Assembly (NCBI GenBank): GCA_049999765.1 | Contig: JBNGIQ010009497.1 | Location: forward strand, 755,102 to 793,071 | Source: Phaeoceros laevis | Taxonomy: Eukaryota; Anthocerotophyta; Anthocerotopsida; Notothyladales | Reading direction: 5' to 3' | DNA: 37,970 nt | Part shown: one piece after another, positions 19,394 through 31,346 of the stretch | Position numbering within the stretch: position 1 is the stretch's first letter | Layout of the letters: each line of letters starts with the position of its first letter | The notes under the pieces: model-generated | The model's input: the letters and a program-made list of their open reading frames with translations, nothing else | Database searches by the model: none | Told to the model about the DNA's origin: nothing | Made by a program: the position numbers and the translations under genes

Positions 19394-21688
19394 ATGGCCG
19401 CGGCGTCCCCGAATGCGCGCTGCCTAGCCTGGGCCGTAAGCAACGGCGTGGTGTCGGTGGGAGGAGGCCAGGCGGACTTTGTGCGCTTCTCGGCTCCCCG
19501 GACATCGAGTGCCAGGATCCCCAGATTGCGAGCGGAGGCTGCGCCGACTGTGGAGGTGGTGGAGAATTGGAAGAAGAAAGACGGGAGCTCCCTCAACGGC
19601 GCTGCCAATGGAGCGGCCAACTGGGCCGCGAATGCCTTGGAGACCAGGGTGCAGACTAATGGTGCAGCGACCGCCAGCTACAATGCAGCTGCAGCTGGTG
19701 CAGCGAGCCAGAACGGGTCTGCAATTGTGGTGAGAGAGAAGGAAGCAGAGGTTGAGGTTGAGGTGGAGGTGGAGCAGCCTGCGGTGGTGGAAGCTCGGGG
19801 GGAGGTGGTGGAGCAGCAAGAGAGCAAGGTGGAGGCCATTGGGCAGGAGGATCCCTGGTTCAAAAAGGCCGGATCGGTGGAGGTGTCGGTGACCCCCGGG
19901 AGGAGGTGGAACAAGTTCAAGACCTACTCCACCATCCAGAGGACGGTGGAGATCTGGGGCTTCGTCTTTGCCTTCCTGGTAAAGGCATGGCTCAACAACC
20001 GCAAGTTCATGTATCCCGGGGGTATGACGGAGGAGAAGAAGAAGGCCAAGCGCAAGGTGTTGGCTAAGTGGCTAAAGGAAGGGCTGCTCAGGTTGGGCCC
20101 GACCTTCATCAAGATCGGGCAGCAATTCTCCACTAGGGTGGATATCCTGGCACCCGAGTACGTGGAGCAGCTGGCAGAGCTGCAAGATCAGGTCCCTCCT
20201 TTCGAGTCGGAGACAGCAGTTAAGATCGTGGAGGAGGAGCTAGGGAATTCTGTGGAGCAAGTTTTTGAGCGGTTTGACCGCGATCCAATCGCCGCAGCCA
20301 GTCTTGGCCAGGTTCATCGAGCTCGGCTGAATGGCGCGGAAGTGGTTGTGAAGGTGCAACGGCCAGGCCTGAAGGAACTCTTTGATATCGACCTGAAGAA
20401 CCTTCGGGTGATAGCGGAGAACCTTCAGAAGCTGGATCCTAAGTCGGATGGTGCGAAGCGGGACTGGGTGGCCATATACGATGAGTGTGCCACGGTGCTC
20501 TATCAGGAGATTGATTACTGCGCGGAAGCAGCCAATGCGGAGCTGTTTGCCAAGAATTTCAAGGATTTCGACTATGTCAAGGTGCCAAGTATCTACTGGG
20601 ACTACACCACTCCTCAGGTGCTCACAATGGAATACGTTCCTGGCATCAAAATCAACAGAATAGAAGCTCTGGACCAGTTGGGGGTTGACAGGCAGAGGCT
20701 AGCAAGGTATGCGGTGGAATCCTATTTGGAGCAAATTCTGCGGCACGGATTCTTCCATGCGGATCCTCATCCGGGCAACATTGCTGTGGACGATGCAAAT
20801 GGCGGACGCCTCATCTTCTACGACTTCGGCATGATGGGAAGCATTAGCCCCAACATCCGGGAAGGTCTGTTGGAGGCATTTTATGGCGTGTACGAGAAGG
20901 ATCCCAACAAGGTCCTGTCCGCGATGGTGCAGATGGGTGTTCTGGTTCCCACCGGAGACATGACTTCCATCCGCCGAACGGCTCTCTTCTTCCTTAACAG
21001 CTTCGAGGAGAGGCTGGCTGCGCAGCGGCTTGAGAAGGAACAAGCTACCGTGGAGCTGGGGTTCAAGAAGCCTCTGAGCAAGGAAGAGGTGGTGGAGAAG
21101 AAGAAGTTGAGGCTTGCTGCCATTGGCGAGGACTTGCTCGCCATTGGGGTGGACCAGCCCTTCAGGTTTCCAGCTACCTTCACATTTGTGGTGCGTGCGT
21201 TCTCTGTGCTGGACGGGATAGGGAAGGGTTTAGACCCCCGCTTCGATATCTCCGAGATTGCCAAGCCCTACGCATTAGAGCTGCTGCAGTTTCGGGAAGT
21301 AGGAGTTAACGTGTTATTGAAGGAGGTGAAGAAGGGGTGGGAGAGGCAAGCTCGTGCCTTCTCCAACTTCGTCCGGCAGCCCGAGCGTGTGGAGAAGCTA
21401 GCGGAAGTAATCCAGCGCCTAGAGCAAGGTGATTTGAAGCTTCGTGTGCGGACACTGGAGTCGGAGCGAGCATTCAAACGAGTGGCGACGGTGCAGGATA
21501 CTACTGGGCAGGCGATTCTTGCCGCCACCTGCCTCAATTTGGCCACTATGCTGTACTTGAACAGCATCAGACTGCCGGCCATTTTTGGCTTCAGCGTCAG
21601 CGCCTTACTGGGACTGAAGGTGCTTGTAGGATTAATCAAAATCAGGAGATTGGACAAACAGGAAAAGCTCGTCACCGGCACTGCCTAA
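19394..21688 (+). CDS. ABC1K8: ABC1K8/OSA1-type plastid atypical kinase, intronless
   Basis: An ABC1/UbiB-family atypical kinase; the Arabidopsis counterpart is in the chloroplast envelope and is linked to oxidative stress and lipid balance. The protein is 764 aa in one exon. Residues 1 to about 50 are Ala/Ser/Arg-rich and fit a plastid transit peptide, followed by an Ala/Asn-rich and an EV-repeat linker to about 150. Kinase marks are KIGQ (240-243), the Ala-rich loop AAAS (300-303) in place of a normal P-loop, K320 in [14 protein letters not shown] (455-462) and DFG (477-479). Two hydrophobic segments near the C-terminus (about 710-755) look like membrane helices, and the tail EKLVTGTA matches the OSA1 subgroup. 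I took the first ATG; the longer frame opens with TTG. Lack of introns is notable beside intron-rich neighbours. Confidence 0.92.
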   Translation: MAAASPNARCLAWAVSNGVVSVGGGQADFVRFSAPRTSSARIPRLRAEAAPTVEVVENWKKKDGSSLNGAANGAANWAANALETRVQTNGAATASYNAAAAGAASQNGSAIVVREKEAEVEVEVEVEQPAVVEARGEVVEQQESKVEAIGQEDPWFKKAGSVEVSVTPGRRWNKFKTYSTIQRTVEIWGFVFAFLVKAWLNNRKFMYPGGMTEEKKKAKRKVLAKWLKEGLLRLGPTFIKIGQQFSTRVDILAPEYVEQLAELQDQVPPFESETAVKIVEEELGNSVEQVFERFDRDPIAAASLGQVHRARLNGAEVVVKVQRPGLKELFDIDLKNLRVIAENLQKLDPKSDGAKRDWVAIYDECATVLYQEIDYCAEAANAELFAKNFKDFDYVKVPSIYWDYTTPQVLTMEYVPGIKINRIEALDQLGVDRQRLARYAVESYLEQILRHGFFHADPHPGNIAVDDANGGRLIFYDFGMMGSISPNIREGLLEAFYGVYEKDPNKVLSAMVQMGVLVPTGDMTSIRRTALFFLNSFEERLAAQRLEKEQATVELGFKKPLSKEEVVEKKKLRLAAIGEDLLAIGVDQPFRFPATFTFVVRAFSVLDGIGKGLDPRFDISEIAKPYALELLQFREVGVNVLLKEVKKGWERQARAFSNFVRQPERVEKLAEVIQRLEQGDLKLRVRTLESERAFKRVATVQDTTGQAILAATCLNLATMLYLNSIRLPAIFGFSVSALLGLKVLVGLIKIRRLDKQEKLVTGTA
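19748..19774 (+). repeat. GAGGT[T/G] coding repeat (Glu-Val run)
   Basis: Hexamer-like repeats encode alternating Glu-Val residues in the linker between the transit peptide and the kinase domain of the ABC1K8-type protein. The run is likely to vary in length between individuals. Confidence 0.65.
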
Positions 21689-23264
21689 ACGCTTCATTCA
21701 TGTCGTCTCTCCTCGATGTCTAGTCTAACAATCTTCATTTCTGGAAGGATGCCTGTCCAGTCACTTCTTAGCTAAGTAAGCCAACTCTGAGCCCACACAC
21801 GAGTTCGCGTCCTTGACGTTCGAAATGTACAATATGATGGGCAATAGAAGTAATTGAAGCAGCTTGTTTGATGTCATCCCGGTTGGACACCGTCAGAGGT
21901 CCATGTGCCGATACGTCAATAAGAAACTGCTTCTGCAGTTTGACCGTCCACAGACGGTGCATTGCGTGTGCGATGACAGTGTTAGGAATTTGAGTGAATG
22001 ATTTGGTTCCTCCAATCATACATGTGCCAAAAATTGGTTGTGAACGTGTTGGACGCTTAACATACTAGTCGAATGCCATCAATTATTATCATCCCATCTT
22101 TTATCTATGGCAAGTTGGTAGGAAACATGAACCAAAACTACCTGTCTCTCTGGCTGAAAAATGCAGTGAACTGAATTATGTAACTGGACATTCCACTGGA
22201 AGGAACACCCAAGAGCCATTCACCACTTCAAGCTGAACATCCAACAAACCTTCTAACATCACCACCGGACAATTTCCTCCAACGTTCCTGCAGGGCGTAG
22301 AACAGTTTGTAAGTTTGGATCACACTTTTTGGATGGCCTCAAGAAGAGGACAGAGGGAACAGGAAGATCACCTGCATAATGACACATCCTGCACATCTTC
22401 AATTAGGCCCACCAACCTTTTTGGGGTTACGATAAGGCTTATTTCTGGTATCCCTTCTAGAATGCGCTCATACATAGGTGCTCTTCAGAGATCCAGTTCA
22501 CTTCGTAGCATTTGCTCTTTGCCTTGTGGACAGGCACAACCTGCAGTGGGAGCATAAGAGGCAGCCAACACCTTCAGATTGGCGGACAGCTGTTGACCTA
22601 AGAGAGAACATAGAAGACAAACCCAACAAAATTTACAAAACGACCTGCACACGAGTCAAACTGAAAAACTCAGCTCCAAGAAACATGTTTGCTGGTTTCA
22701 CAACAACTCTTATTGCAACCTCCACAGCAGCACCTTGGAACATATTTGACACCCTCCTTAGAGTGCTCATAGATGCAAATTCTATTCCTATGATGCAGAT
22801 AACTCAGGAACTTCAGGAAAACATAGGCGGGATCTGATGTAATCTTGTACAGCCAATACCGAAGGCAAATGTAGCAACAAAAGAACTTTGCAGTATGAAG
22901 TTGCTCACCAATAGGTCAACTGGCTGTATGGACATGATTGACTTTTGTCATCCAATTCTCCTTAGTCACTAAAACTTTGCTCCATAGATAGGCTAAACTC
23001 ACTCATAGGCTCGTGCCACAACCTACTGTCCATACATCCTCTCATCCTCTGTACGCATGGTGCCGTCAGCCCACATGCATTTCTTCTCACTCCCTTGAAC
23101 CTGTCGACTGCAGACAAGCAAAGGGAATCTGGCTGACTATTGGCAGCTCATCACACCTTCACTGTCCTTCACCTGGCCAAGCTCCTTAGGTGCTGAAGGC
23201 TGAACATGAGAAGGTCTGCTAACAACCGCAGTCACTTAGCAGGTGAAACATTATGGAGAGAAAC
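21689..23264. other. Intergenic region between ABC1K8 and katanin p80
   Basis: About 1.6 kb between two gene 3' ends (convergent). Frames at 21768-22019 (-) and 22315-22837 (+) lack any recognisable domain. I see no RNA gene or mobile element here. Confidence 0.5.
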
Positions 23265-26200
23265 CTAGATCTCATCAAGGGTTGTACTTAGATCATGGGC
23301 AGCCTTTGCTAATTGACCACCTCTTCGGGTTAGCGGAGCCAAACTTTGCTTCACAGTCTGCAATTTGTCGTAACAAATATTAGAACACTCAAGCCTTCGC
23401 TCTTGTTCAAGGTCAACACCCACTCCTGGGGCTGCAGCTCGTGTGGAATGAATCATTGGACCAAAGTTTTTCACTAGCATAGTCAGTAGGGCTATTCCTG
23501 TCAGTAGGTACTTCTCATAGTCACTGTTGAGCAGCTGGTTAATTGACGGGAGCAACATTGAGCAGATCTCTAGCGTGAACGAGTCACATTTCCCCATTAA
23601 CACATTGACCATGTCAATGAGAACAGAAGGATCTGCTACTTTCCCAAGAGCCTCCACTGCACCCTTCAGGTCATCCTTGGCCAGGAATTTGTGCACAACC
23701 TGCATGTTTGTCAGCCGGGCCAGCAGAATGTTGGACAGAGTTTGGTGTTGCTCCATCAACTCCTTGATGAGATCTATGTCACTTCCCACTCCATCACCTC
23801 GGTCATTTGAGCTTCCCTTGGGAGCAAACGCATTCATATCCAGTCCAAGCGGTTTTGGCCCATTTTCATTGAAAGAGCTTGACCTCTCTAACCGGTTTCC
23901 CTTGGAGAAAAATGTGTCTGCATCAAGCCCAAATCCCTTGTTTCCATTTTGGAATACATTGCTCTTTGTTCCCGAGGCTGATCTGGCACTCCCAATGAGA
24001 AAGCTGTGATCCTCCACTTTCACAACGCTCCTAGTTGGTGTAGCAGGTTTCACCGCATCCATCTGTAAAATTTTGGGGGACGAGTTCATCACCTCAAAGG
24101 CTATTGGCCTTTTTACTACAACATCAACTGGCTTCCTTGTTTCGCTGGCCAAGAAGTTCCTTGGAGTATGATCCCTGTTTGTTCTGTTTCCGGACTCAGG
24201 GAACAGTTGTTCCCTGATGCTGATCACCCTGTTAGCTCCATCATGCGACTGCTGAGCAGAATGCTCTCTGCTCATGTTCTGTCTGCTTCCTGACTCTGGA
24301 AATAGCTGCTCCTTAATACTGCTGACCCTACTGCCATTATCATTAGCTTGCTGGGCTGGGTGATCCCGATTGCTGTTCAGCCTGACCCCTGCATCAGGGA
24401 AGAGGATCTCTTTAATGCTGCTGACCTTCCCTCCACTATCACTTGCTTGCTGGGCTGGATGGTCTCTGTTGGTGTTCAGTCTGGACCCTATTTCAGGGAA
24501 ATGTTGCTCTCGGATAGCAGATACGTTGCTGCCACCATCATTTACTTGCTGCACCAGGTATTCCCTGCCGCTACTAGCTCTGCCGCCTGCCTCAGGATAG
24601 ACTTGTTCTCTAGTCGAAGCCACCTTGTTGCCATTCTCTGGTGGCCCCTGCTGACCTGAAGCATCCCTCCTGCTTGCTGGGTTGTTACTTTCACCATTAC
24701 CGAAGTGAGTCGATTCATGTTTCTGACCACCACCGTTTATGGGTGTTGTGCTAACGTCTTTAGCTGAGTTTGGCTTCTTTCTTGAATCTTGTACTAGCTG
24801 AGGCTGAGGATCTTTACCCTTATCACGACTCTCATCTGCTTGGTGTGAACTTTCATCCCTGCTACCCCCATCATAGCTCTGCTTAAGCACTACCTCTATT
24901 CTATTGTCAAAATCAAGCTTCACAGCTTGTTCCCTAGTAGCAACTGGTTTCTCAACTCCATTTCTCACCTGCTGCACAGGGAAGTCTCTACTCGTATTCA
25001 GTTTGGCATCTTCGTTGTTGATTTGATACATCAGCTGATCTTTAGTTTTGCCACCTGCCTCTTTTGCATGCTGAGCAGAATGTTCTCTGGTTGTGTTCAG
25101 CTTGCTATTTCCTTCTGCCAGTAGGTCACCTGCTTGATCTCTACTTGACCTTGTCGCACCATCACCGAGCTGCTGAAACCGAAGATCCCTTGCAGGATTC
25201 AACCTTGTCATTCCTTCATTGTCATGGCGGACAAGCGGATCTCTAGTTGTGTTAGATTTCGAAGAAACATCTCGCACTGACTCAGCACCCTGATCTTTGT
25301 CCGTGCTCAACCTGGTAAGGCCCTCACCTACTTGCTGAAGATCTCTGCTAGTAATTAGTTTGGGGCTTCGGAAAGAGAAACTGGATCTGGGACTACCAAA
25401 ACCACGAGCAACACCTGTACCATGAGGAGCAACATGAGCAAGGTCCACCACCCAGACACCAACACAGCTTTGGTTGTACGAGCACCCAAGGAGTTTCCCC
25501 TCAGAGATGGACAAGTCAGCAAGCTTAGACCAGCCCACCTCGACAACATCATGACATCTCAAAGGCTCCCACGAGTAAACCTTCAGGCTCTCATGCAGCC
25601 CATACAGCAATGTCTGACCATCAGGATGGAAAACAAGAGATCTTACGCCAGTAGTCTCAGGTCCAGCACATCCAATGGATGCAAATGTTTCCAGGTCCAC
25701 AAACTTGACAGTTCTGTCTGCTGAGCCTGTTGCAAGTAAGAACTCCTGGGGGTGAAAATCCAGACACTCAACCGGGCTGTCATGATGCTTAAATTCATGC
25801 ATAAGTTTGCCAGCAGTTAGGTCCCACAACTTGACCACATTGTCTTCTCCTCCTGATACTACCCATCGCCCATCAGGGCTGAACCTCACACACTTGACAC
25901 ACTTAGTGTGCCCTTTGTATGTGTGTATGCAACCCCTGCGCCTGACATCCCACACTTTGAGATTGGTGTCTAGCGAGCCAGATGCAAAAAACTCCCCAAA
26001 TGGATGAAAATCCAGGGCCGTACAGTTGGACCGATGTCCTGTGAGAGTACGCACTATCTTTGCCTCTTCAAGATCCCACAGCTTCACAGTTCCACTGGCA
26101 GAACCAGCCACAACCAGCACCTCACTAACATCAAAAGTCACTGACTCCACAGCACTTGAATGGCCTGACAGACTTAGTATGGGGTTAGGTTTCCCGACAG

Positions 26201-26327
26201 CCCACATGTTCACCTTGCTGTCCTCACCTCCGGTCACCAGTACCCTGGAAGTCTTTTTCCCAATTTTGACACAGTTGACATTTCCAGTGTGGGCCACAAA
26301 TTCCTGTATTTTATAAGCACGCTTCAT
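23265..26327 (-). CDS. KTN80: Katanin p80 regulatory subunit (KTN80), intronless, expanded linker
   Basis: The targeting subunit of the microtubule-severing enzyme katanin; it positions the p60 AAA ATPase at microtubule crossovers and branch points. The protein is 1020 aa from the ATG at 26327 ([10 protein letters not shown], the standard KTN80 start) in a single exon. WD40 repeats occupy about 1-300 ([61 protein letters not shown]). The conserved con80 domain that binds p60 occupies about 842-1020 ([13 protein letters not shown] to STTLDE). Residues about 319-716 form a Ser/Asn/Gln-rich linker made of degenerate 33-residue repeats. The frame extends nine codons upstream only from a TTG. Plant KTN80 is usually shorter (about 800-900 aa) and intron-rich, so this gene is unusual on both counts. 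Confidence 0.95.
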   Translation of the reverse strand: MKRAYKIQEFVAHTGNVNCVKIGKKTSRVLVTGGEDSKVNMWAVGKPNPILSLSGHSSAVESVTFDVSEVLVVAGSASGTVKLWDLEEAKIVRTLTGHRSNCTALDFHPFGEFFASGSLDTNLKVWDVRRRGCIHTYKGHTKCVKCVRFSPDGRWVVSGGEDNVVKLWDLTAGKLMHEFKHHDSPVECLDFHPQEFLLATGSADRTVKFVDLETFASIGCAGPETTGVRSLVFHPDGQTLLYGLHESLKVYSWEPLRCHDVVEVGWSKLADLSISEGKLLGCSYNQSCVGVWVVDLAHVAPHGTGVARGFGSPRSSFSFRSPKLITSRDLQQVGEGLTRLSTDKDQGAESVRDVSSKSNTTRDPLVRHDNEGMTRLNPARDLRFQQLGDGATRSSRDQAGDLLAEGNSKLNTTREHSAQHAKEAGGKTKDQLMYQINNEDAKLNTSRDFPVQQVRNGVEKPVATREQAVKLDFDNRIEVVLKQSYDGGSRDESSHQADESRDKGKDPQPQLVQDSRKKPNSAKDVSTTPINGGGQKHESTHFGNGESNNPASRRDASGQQGPPENGNKVASTREQVYPEAGGRASSGREYLVQQVNDGGSNVSAIREQHFPEIGSRLNTNRDHPAQQASDSGGKVSSIKEILFPDAGVRLNSNRDHPAQQANDNGSRVSSIKEQLFPESGSRQNMSREHSAQQSHDGANRVISIREQLFPESGNRTNRDHTPRNFLASETRKPVDVVVKRPIAFEVMNSSPKILQMDAVKPATPTRSVVKVEDHSFLIGSARSASGTKSNVFQNGNKGFGLDADTFFSKGNRLERSSSFNENGPKPLGLDMNAFAPKGSSNDRGDGVGSDIDLIKELMEQHQTLSNILLARLTNMQVVHKFLAKDDLKGAVEALGKVADPSVLIDMVNVLMGKCDSFTLEICSMLLPSINQLLNSDYEKYLLTGIALLTMLVKNFGPMIHSTRAAAPGVGVDLEQERRLECSNICYDKLQTVKQSLAPLTRRGGQLAKAAHDLSTTLDEI
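24178..24640 (-). repeat. 99-bp in-frame tandem repeat in katanin p80
   Basis: At least four units start 99 bp apart (24277, 24376, 24475, 24574). Each encodes about 33 residues with the core [12 protein letters not shown][K/R]E and FPE.G.R. More diverged units carrying the same [L/N]N[T/S].R[D/E]..xQQ motif continue towards 25370, nearer the WD40 domain. Confidence 0.88.
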
Positions 26328-27842
26328 GTCGAACAGAGAGCTGCCGACCGCCAAATATGGCCCTTATTGCAGAAGTCTACGACAGACTAGACAGGAGGAA
26401 CTCTCAAATGAATGGCCAGCAACAAAATAGGGTTGGCTTCTCGCCCTGTTGAAGTTGACAATGTTTCAGACTTGGTTACAACTCGTACATGTAACTTCAG
26501 ATCCTCAAACCCATTAACACAGATTGCGGCTCATTCACAGAACGATATAGCAACCTGACCTTTTCGAAATTGGACCAGTTCTCTGGGCGTCCGGAGAGAA
26601 GTGGATAGATTGCACCCGCATGACATCAACGATAAGCACTGGGAGCGCAATTTTACAACCTCCATGAATGGACTGGCATTGACCAGAAACAGAAATTCTG
26701 CAAGAGGATGAATCATAACAAACCAACCCTCAGCACTACTGAGAATCAGCCGAAAAAGTAGCCAGAGCACGAGAATCCGACACGCATGAATTTACTTTCA
26801 ACAGGAGCTCCATAACATTGCATGACGCAACACTGACCTAGAAATTGAAACTCGTTAGAGCAAGCAATTGAAGGAACAGACAAGAAAAGTAACAACAACC
26901 TGCATGGCCGCAGACATGCAAGACCTTCTGCCTCCACCGGCGTCTCGCCTGCCAGAAGCTCCAATAATCAGCGAAGTAAGCTTTGATCAGTAGAATGCAG
27001 GGCGTGAACTGCATCAGCGGCCTCAAGAAACAGCATCTACTAAGAGCCCGGCATGCCATCCGTCCGGATCGGCCAAGAAGACAAGCGTCGCGGCACCCAG
27101 CCACACCTCTCCATGAACGTTACAAGAACCATGCCGCCATCCACGCACCAGATCACAGCACGTCCAGGCTCCCGGTGCAATACGCTCCTGTGGTAGTCCC
27201 CTATAGCGTATTGGAATCCGACAACGGGATGAGTAATGCTGCTGCAGAATGTGCGAGTGGGGTAATGAGATCCAGTGGCATGCATAGGCGCCGGCGAAGA
27301 AGGGGAGGTAGTGGCGGAAGGTCGAAGCCAGCTAGACTTCAAGGAACACCAGGATGGAAGGCAGGCAGAGCGATGGAGCGTGGTGCAAGGGAAGAGAAGC
27401 GGCTCCCGCCCAAGTTCCAAGGCGACACATCCCCTGTGTGGATTCGCTCATTCTGCCTAACTCAACCAAAGTAAATATTTAGCTGATTTCCTCTTCGTTT
27501 CCTCGACTCCTCGATTTTCAATTCAAACGTCCAACTGGCAACAACCACTTCTGGTATTCTACGACGTGCATGGCACATGATTGGTGCACAAGTGCACAAC
27601 GTATCTATTTCCTTCCTTGTAGAAGAGAAGGTATTTGTATCGAGCAGAAACCGGGGACCATATTCATATGTTTATTTATTTATGGGAATTTATTAGCAAT
27701 CCATGAATTGCACGAGCACTAAGAGCGTGTGGCGTGCAGAATTTTTTGATCATGTGACAAGCCTTTCACCTAAGTGAAATTCCCATGTGGAGTTAGGCTA
27801 AACACCATAATCATCCTACTACTACTACCTAACCACACTAGG
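26328..27842. other. Upstream region of katanin p80, no recognised gene
   Basis: This should hold the katanin p80 promoter and 5' leader. Overlapping frames at 26983-27474 (+) and 27040-27420 (-) are of similar length on opposite strands, which points to composition rather than coding. The part from about 27480 to 27840 is more AT-rich and lies beside the retroelement fragment. Confidence 0.5.
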
Positions 27843-28505
27843 TCACCTAGCTGAGCAGCGGCATTTTAATGAAGAGCACAATTGGCAAAGAGAGGAATTC
27901 GATCCTCGGTACCACATCGCATACTCCAACGATTTTTGGAGCTTTTCACAAGTTAAAGGAACATAGACCACATGCCCACCTCCATCCCCGCCAATGTTGG
28001 GAGTAATAAAGCGAAACAAACTCATGCCAAGATCGATGACTGCACCCAGAGGCTTCATGACATCAAGCCCCAACAACATAGAAAAACAGGCTTTGTTCAC
28101 CACCATACAATACACAGCAACCGTGAAGGATCCAATCTTGAGCGGCAGAGCATCTATCTCCCCGATAGGAAATGCAAGCTCACCACCCGCTGTAATGAAT
28201 GCTTTCCGAGAAGGATGTAGGAGACCCTTGAGCTTCAACTTCCGAGTGGTTCCATAAGAAACAATACTATGAGATGCCCCACTATCCACCACCACATCCA
28301 CTCTTTTGCTTAAGATACTGACTTGTAACAAACACTCGTATGATCCATCATACATGTTGGGAGAGGAAGCAGCAGAAACTACACGTGCCTTGTTCAACTG
28401 TTGTGTGTTACTGAGTGACCGAGCATGCTCCAGTCCTTGACGCAGAGCCAAACTGCCTGCCTCATCGGCCAGGAATTCCAGGATGTCAATGACTTTCGTG
28501 CTCAA
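27843..28505 (-). mobile_element. Retropepsin-like protease fragment of a retroelement
   Basis: A 220-codon minus-strand frame contains the retropepsin active-site motif VVVDSGASHSIVS, followed by the hydrophobic flap and a LLGLDVMKPLG segment, the usual order in LTR-retrotransposon proteases. The frame has a stop just upstream and opens with TTG; the first ATG is about 50 codons in. No reverse transcriptase, RNase H or integrase follows, and I found no paired LTRs or primer-binding site. It is most likely a relic of a Ty3/Gypsy-type polyprotein. A domesticated stand-alone aspartic protease is possible but less likely. Confidence 0.7.
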
Positions 28506-29299
28506 GCCCGCCTCGCGTTATACCAGTACGACCAGAGAGCCAGACCTCAAAATTCCAAATGAAAATCGAATCAAGCATACCCGCCACATATCAACCGGCC
28601 AAGAAGCGTCTAGAGTCTTAATCACGGCGCGGGCCCCTCATTCTGGTCCCATACGCACGACCTGCCCTTGCTTGGGGCCTAGCCTAATCCCATTACAGGC
28701 CGACCCATCCCTCAATTACATGTCGATGAACTCAGGTTCCGTGCATAACCGAGCCCAGGATTCCCAACCCGAACCCTAAATACGCACACCGGAAAACACG
28801 CCACAAGCGCTTCCTGGATCTGTACATGTCCTCAGTGGCAAACCCAGATGAGTTAAACTTCGATAACCTGGGCCAACTTCGTCATTAATAGTAATAGTGT
28901 AGTTATAACTTATCCACATTGGGGTTGACCCTGTACCTAGCGGGAATTCCCCAAACCAACAAATAAACAAGCCCCGATTTTTATTGATAGGGACATTCTG
29001 GCAGCATGTCCAATGCTGACGTTATTTGCTGGTCGGAGATCGAACAGCAACAGGCTGGAGTATCAGGTTAACTGTTGATATTCCTTACAGAATCTGGTGA
29101 TAGCTTTCGATTAGCATTGTCTAATGGCGTCCGACGCTCCATGGCATTCAACTGCAGCAAAGCTCTGGATCACTAAAGAGCAGTCAAAAAGGGCAAAAAA
29201 CGTTGTGGCGACAATCCACCTCTGTAGCTAGGTTCTCCACTCGGATAAAGAAACAGATTTCTGCCCGGGAAGGTAAGTGGGGACCCTCGCAGCTGGAGA
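28506..29299. other. Non-coding stretch between retropepsin relic and eIF2B alpha
   Basis: No convincing frame. A telo-box-like aaccctaa occurs near 28770. Part may be degraded retroelement sequence upstream of the retropepsin frame; the rest is the 3' flank of eIF2B alpha. Confidence 0.45.
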
Positions 29300-31023
29300 T
29301 CAGAGGTACAGCTGAATGAGCTCGTCGCTCACAGCTGATGGTGTTAAGACCCCCAAGTCGGTAAACAACAGGGTGAGATACTTGGGTGGAGTGTAATCCC
29401 TTGCAGAATTCTCCACAGTAACTGACTGCGACAACGTAACAGGGAAGTCTGCATGCCTTGGTGCAGGTGATAAGTCTCTTTGATCCAACGGGTAGAGCCG
29501 GGCAAACTGCAAGGAACCAGCCAAGGCTCAATCTAAAACCCAGAATTCGTCAAACCACACACGAATACTCAACTGCAGCAATGCAACCAGTAAAGTGGAT
29601 GGATGTGCACGCTGGCAAGATGAGAAGTTACCTTGAAGCTTTCAGCTGCAACATACACTGGCTTGTCCATACTCCTTGCAACCAGAGCAGTCTGGTAAGT
29701 CCCGAGCATGTTGATAATACCGCCACTTTCCACCACACCCTCTGCCCCAACAAGCACCATGTCAACTTTCTCCATCATATAAGCGACTCCTGCATCAAGT
29801 ATAAGAGTAACAGGGATTCCGACTGAAACAAGCTCCTTTGCCATGTCTGCTCCTGTGTTATCAGGTCGCCCTTCTGCAAACATTCACGCCACATCAGAAG
29901 TGCAATTTGCTGCCTCATGCTCACACCCTACTTGCAACTGGCCTGGACGCCAGAGCAAGGTCCAATATGCTTACAGTACCTGTACAGATTACACTGAAGT
30001 GCTTTCCATTTGAAGCAGCAAGCTTAAGAAGTGATACAACCACCCTTGAATAGCCATGTGTCAAAATAGTGCATCCATCACGGACAAAGTCTTGCCCGAG
30101 CATGGCAATAGTCTCTCTTGCCTGAACAGCAATTTCCGGAAGTCATTCTGGTTAACGTTTTCAACCCTCGACAGCTGTATTGTCACTACCAAGTAGCAGG
30201 ATCTCACATATTGGACCACTAGAACGTTTGCTAAAGCACCAACCTTGAGTGATATCTCGCCAAATCTTTCTCCCCTCTCAATCAGGCGAGCCTTGCCAGC
30301 ATCAATATCCTCATACTCCAGTGCTGACGTTCTTGTCACATAGCGCATAAACAGATCACATCCCGCAGACAGTGAGATGGATGTTTTATCCCATGCCTAG
30401 AAATATCCACACAGTCACATCTAGTTAGAGACACACCTTCCTGCCATGTTGGATGGATACCCATGTCTCCCATACCCTTCACAGATAAAAAATTACGGGG
30501 ACAGCCAAAAGCAATTGCATCCCAGAAACCAAAATTCCTGCATGAGCATCGAATTAAAGCATCAAAGGTCAATATCTCTAACCTAATTCGATTTGCCAGT
30601 ACGAATTCAAACCAAGAACAAGCACCTGCCTAGGAGTTGCAGTTCAACAGGCAGAAACTTGCAGGATCCATCTGGCACTCCCAGAGCTGAAACATCCCGA
30701 TGGGTCGCAACTGAGACACTTGCCTTCAAAGCCTCCGATGCCTTGCGCAGCTCAATTTCTAGCCCCATCATGGTGGAAGCCTCACTGCGCTTGATAACGG
30801 CAGTGAGCGCCTTGATGGCAGCCACAGCTTCCGCAAACTCGGGCTTGCTCCGCCATAAATTGAACTCGTCGATCACAGAAACAGGTCCGCCACTGACATC
30901 TCTAGTCATGTCCCAAGGCAGGCTTGCCGGTTTCAAATCTCCTGAGCCACCATGTTTCCGGGCATCTTCGGCCTGTCTGAGCCATTCAGAGGTGACCGGC
31001 CCCAGGTTGTCACTGTTCCCCAT
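29300..31023 (-). CDS. EIF2B1: Translation initiation factor eIF2B, alpha subunit
   Basis: A regulatory subunit of eIF2B, the nucleotide exchange factor for eIF2 in the cytosol. Five minus-strand exons (31023-30724, 30396-30244, 30121-29980, 29873-29632, 29506-29300) are in phase and give 347 aa. Family marks are ASTMMGLEIELRKASEALK, AWDKTSISLSAGCDLFMRY, DGCTILTHGYSRVV, EGRPDNTG, VDMVLVGAEGVVESGGIIN, PVYVAAESFKFARLYPLDQ and the C-terminal LTLLFTDLGVLTPSAVSDE ending in LIQLYL. The C-terminus matches the alpha subunit rather than beta or delta. The first ATG is taken at 31023. The first intron is GC-AG. The roughly 90-residue N-terminal part is longer than in the human protein (305 aa), as in other plants. 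Confidence 0.94.
30397..30723 (-). other. GC-AG intron in eIF2B alpha
   Basis: On the minus strand the donor is ttgaag|gcaagt, a textbook GC donor, and the acceptor is tttctag|gcatgg. It joins EALK to AWDKTSISL in frame as the family requires. The adjacent GT at 30719-30718 gives the wrong frame, and I found no acceptor that rescues it. Confidence 0.88.
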
Positions 31024-31346
31024 TCCTGGTGCTTGACACAATCAATGCATCGTCGCCTAGGACAGGAACTCCTCTGGCATGCAACTCATTAGCGTTCTCG
31101 TGAAGTCTTGTTTGGTTGTGTCTTGGCTTTGGCTGCATGCCAAACCCATGGTTAAATTCACTTCCTAACCATCTGAGGGTTGGACTTAATGAGTGAAGTG
31201 GAGAAGGTCTTCATGCAATTGTTTCGGCAAGGCAAGAAAAATATTCATTGGGTTTAACTTAATGCTATGAGAGTCCGGAAGTCATCAAACCTTGAAACGT
31301 GCCCTATAGTGGATACAATACTTAAAACTTCTCTCAAGTTACTAGA

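Noticed and set aside
19189-19819. Long minus-strand frames opposite the ABC1K8 5' end
   Set aside because: They mirror the GC-rich transit-peptide and linker codons of ABC1K8 and have no motif of their own.
26328-26354. Nine-codon upstream extension of katanin p80
   Set aside because: It has only a TTG opening, while MKRAYK at 26327 is the normal start of plant KTN80.
26983-27474. 163-codon plus frame and overlapping 126-codon minus frame
   Set aside because: Two frames of similar length on opposite strands, rich in Arg/Ser/His/Pro and without motifs, point to base composition rather than genes.
27481-29180. LTRs or a complete retrotransposon around the retropepsin frame
   Set aside because: I could not find paired terminal repeats, a primer-binding site, a polypurine tract or any reverse transcriptase motif within the window.
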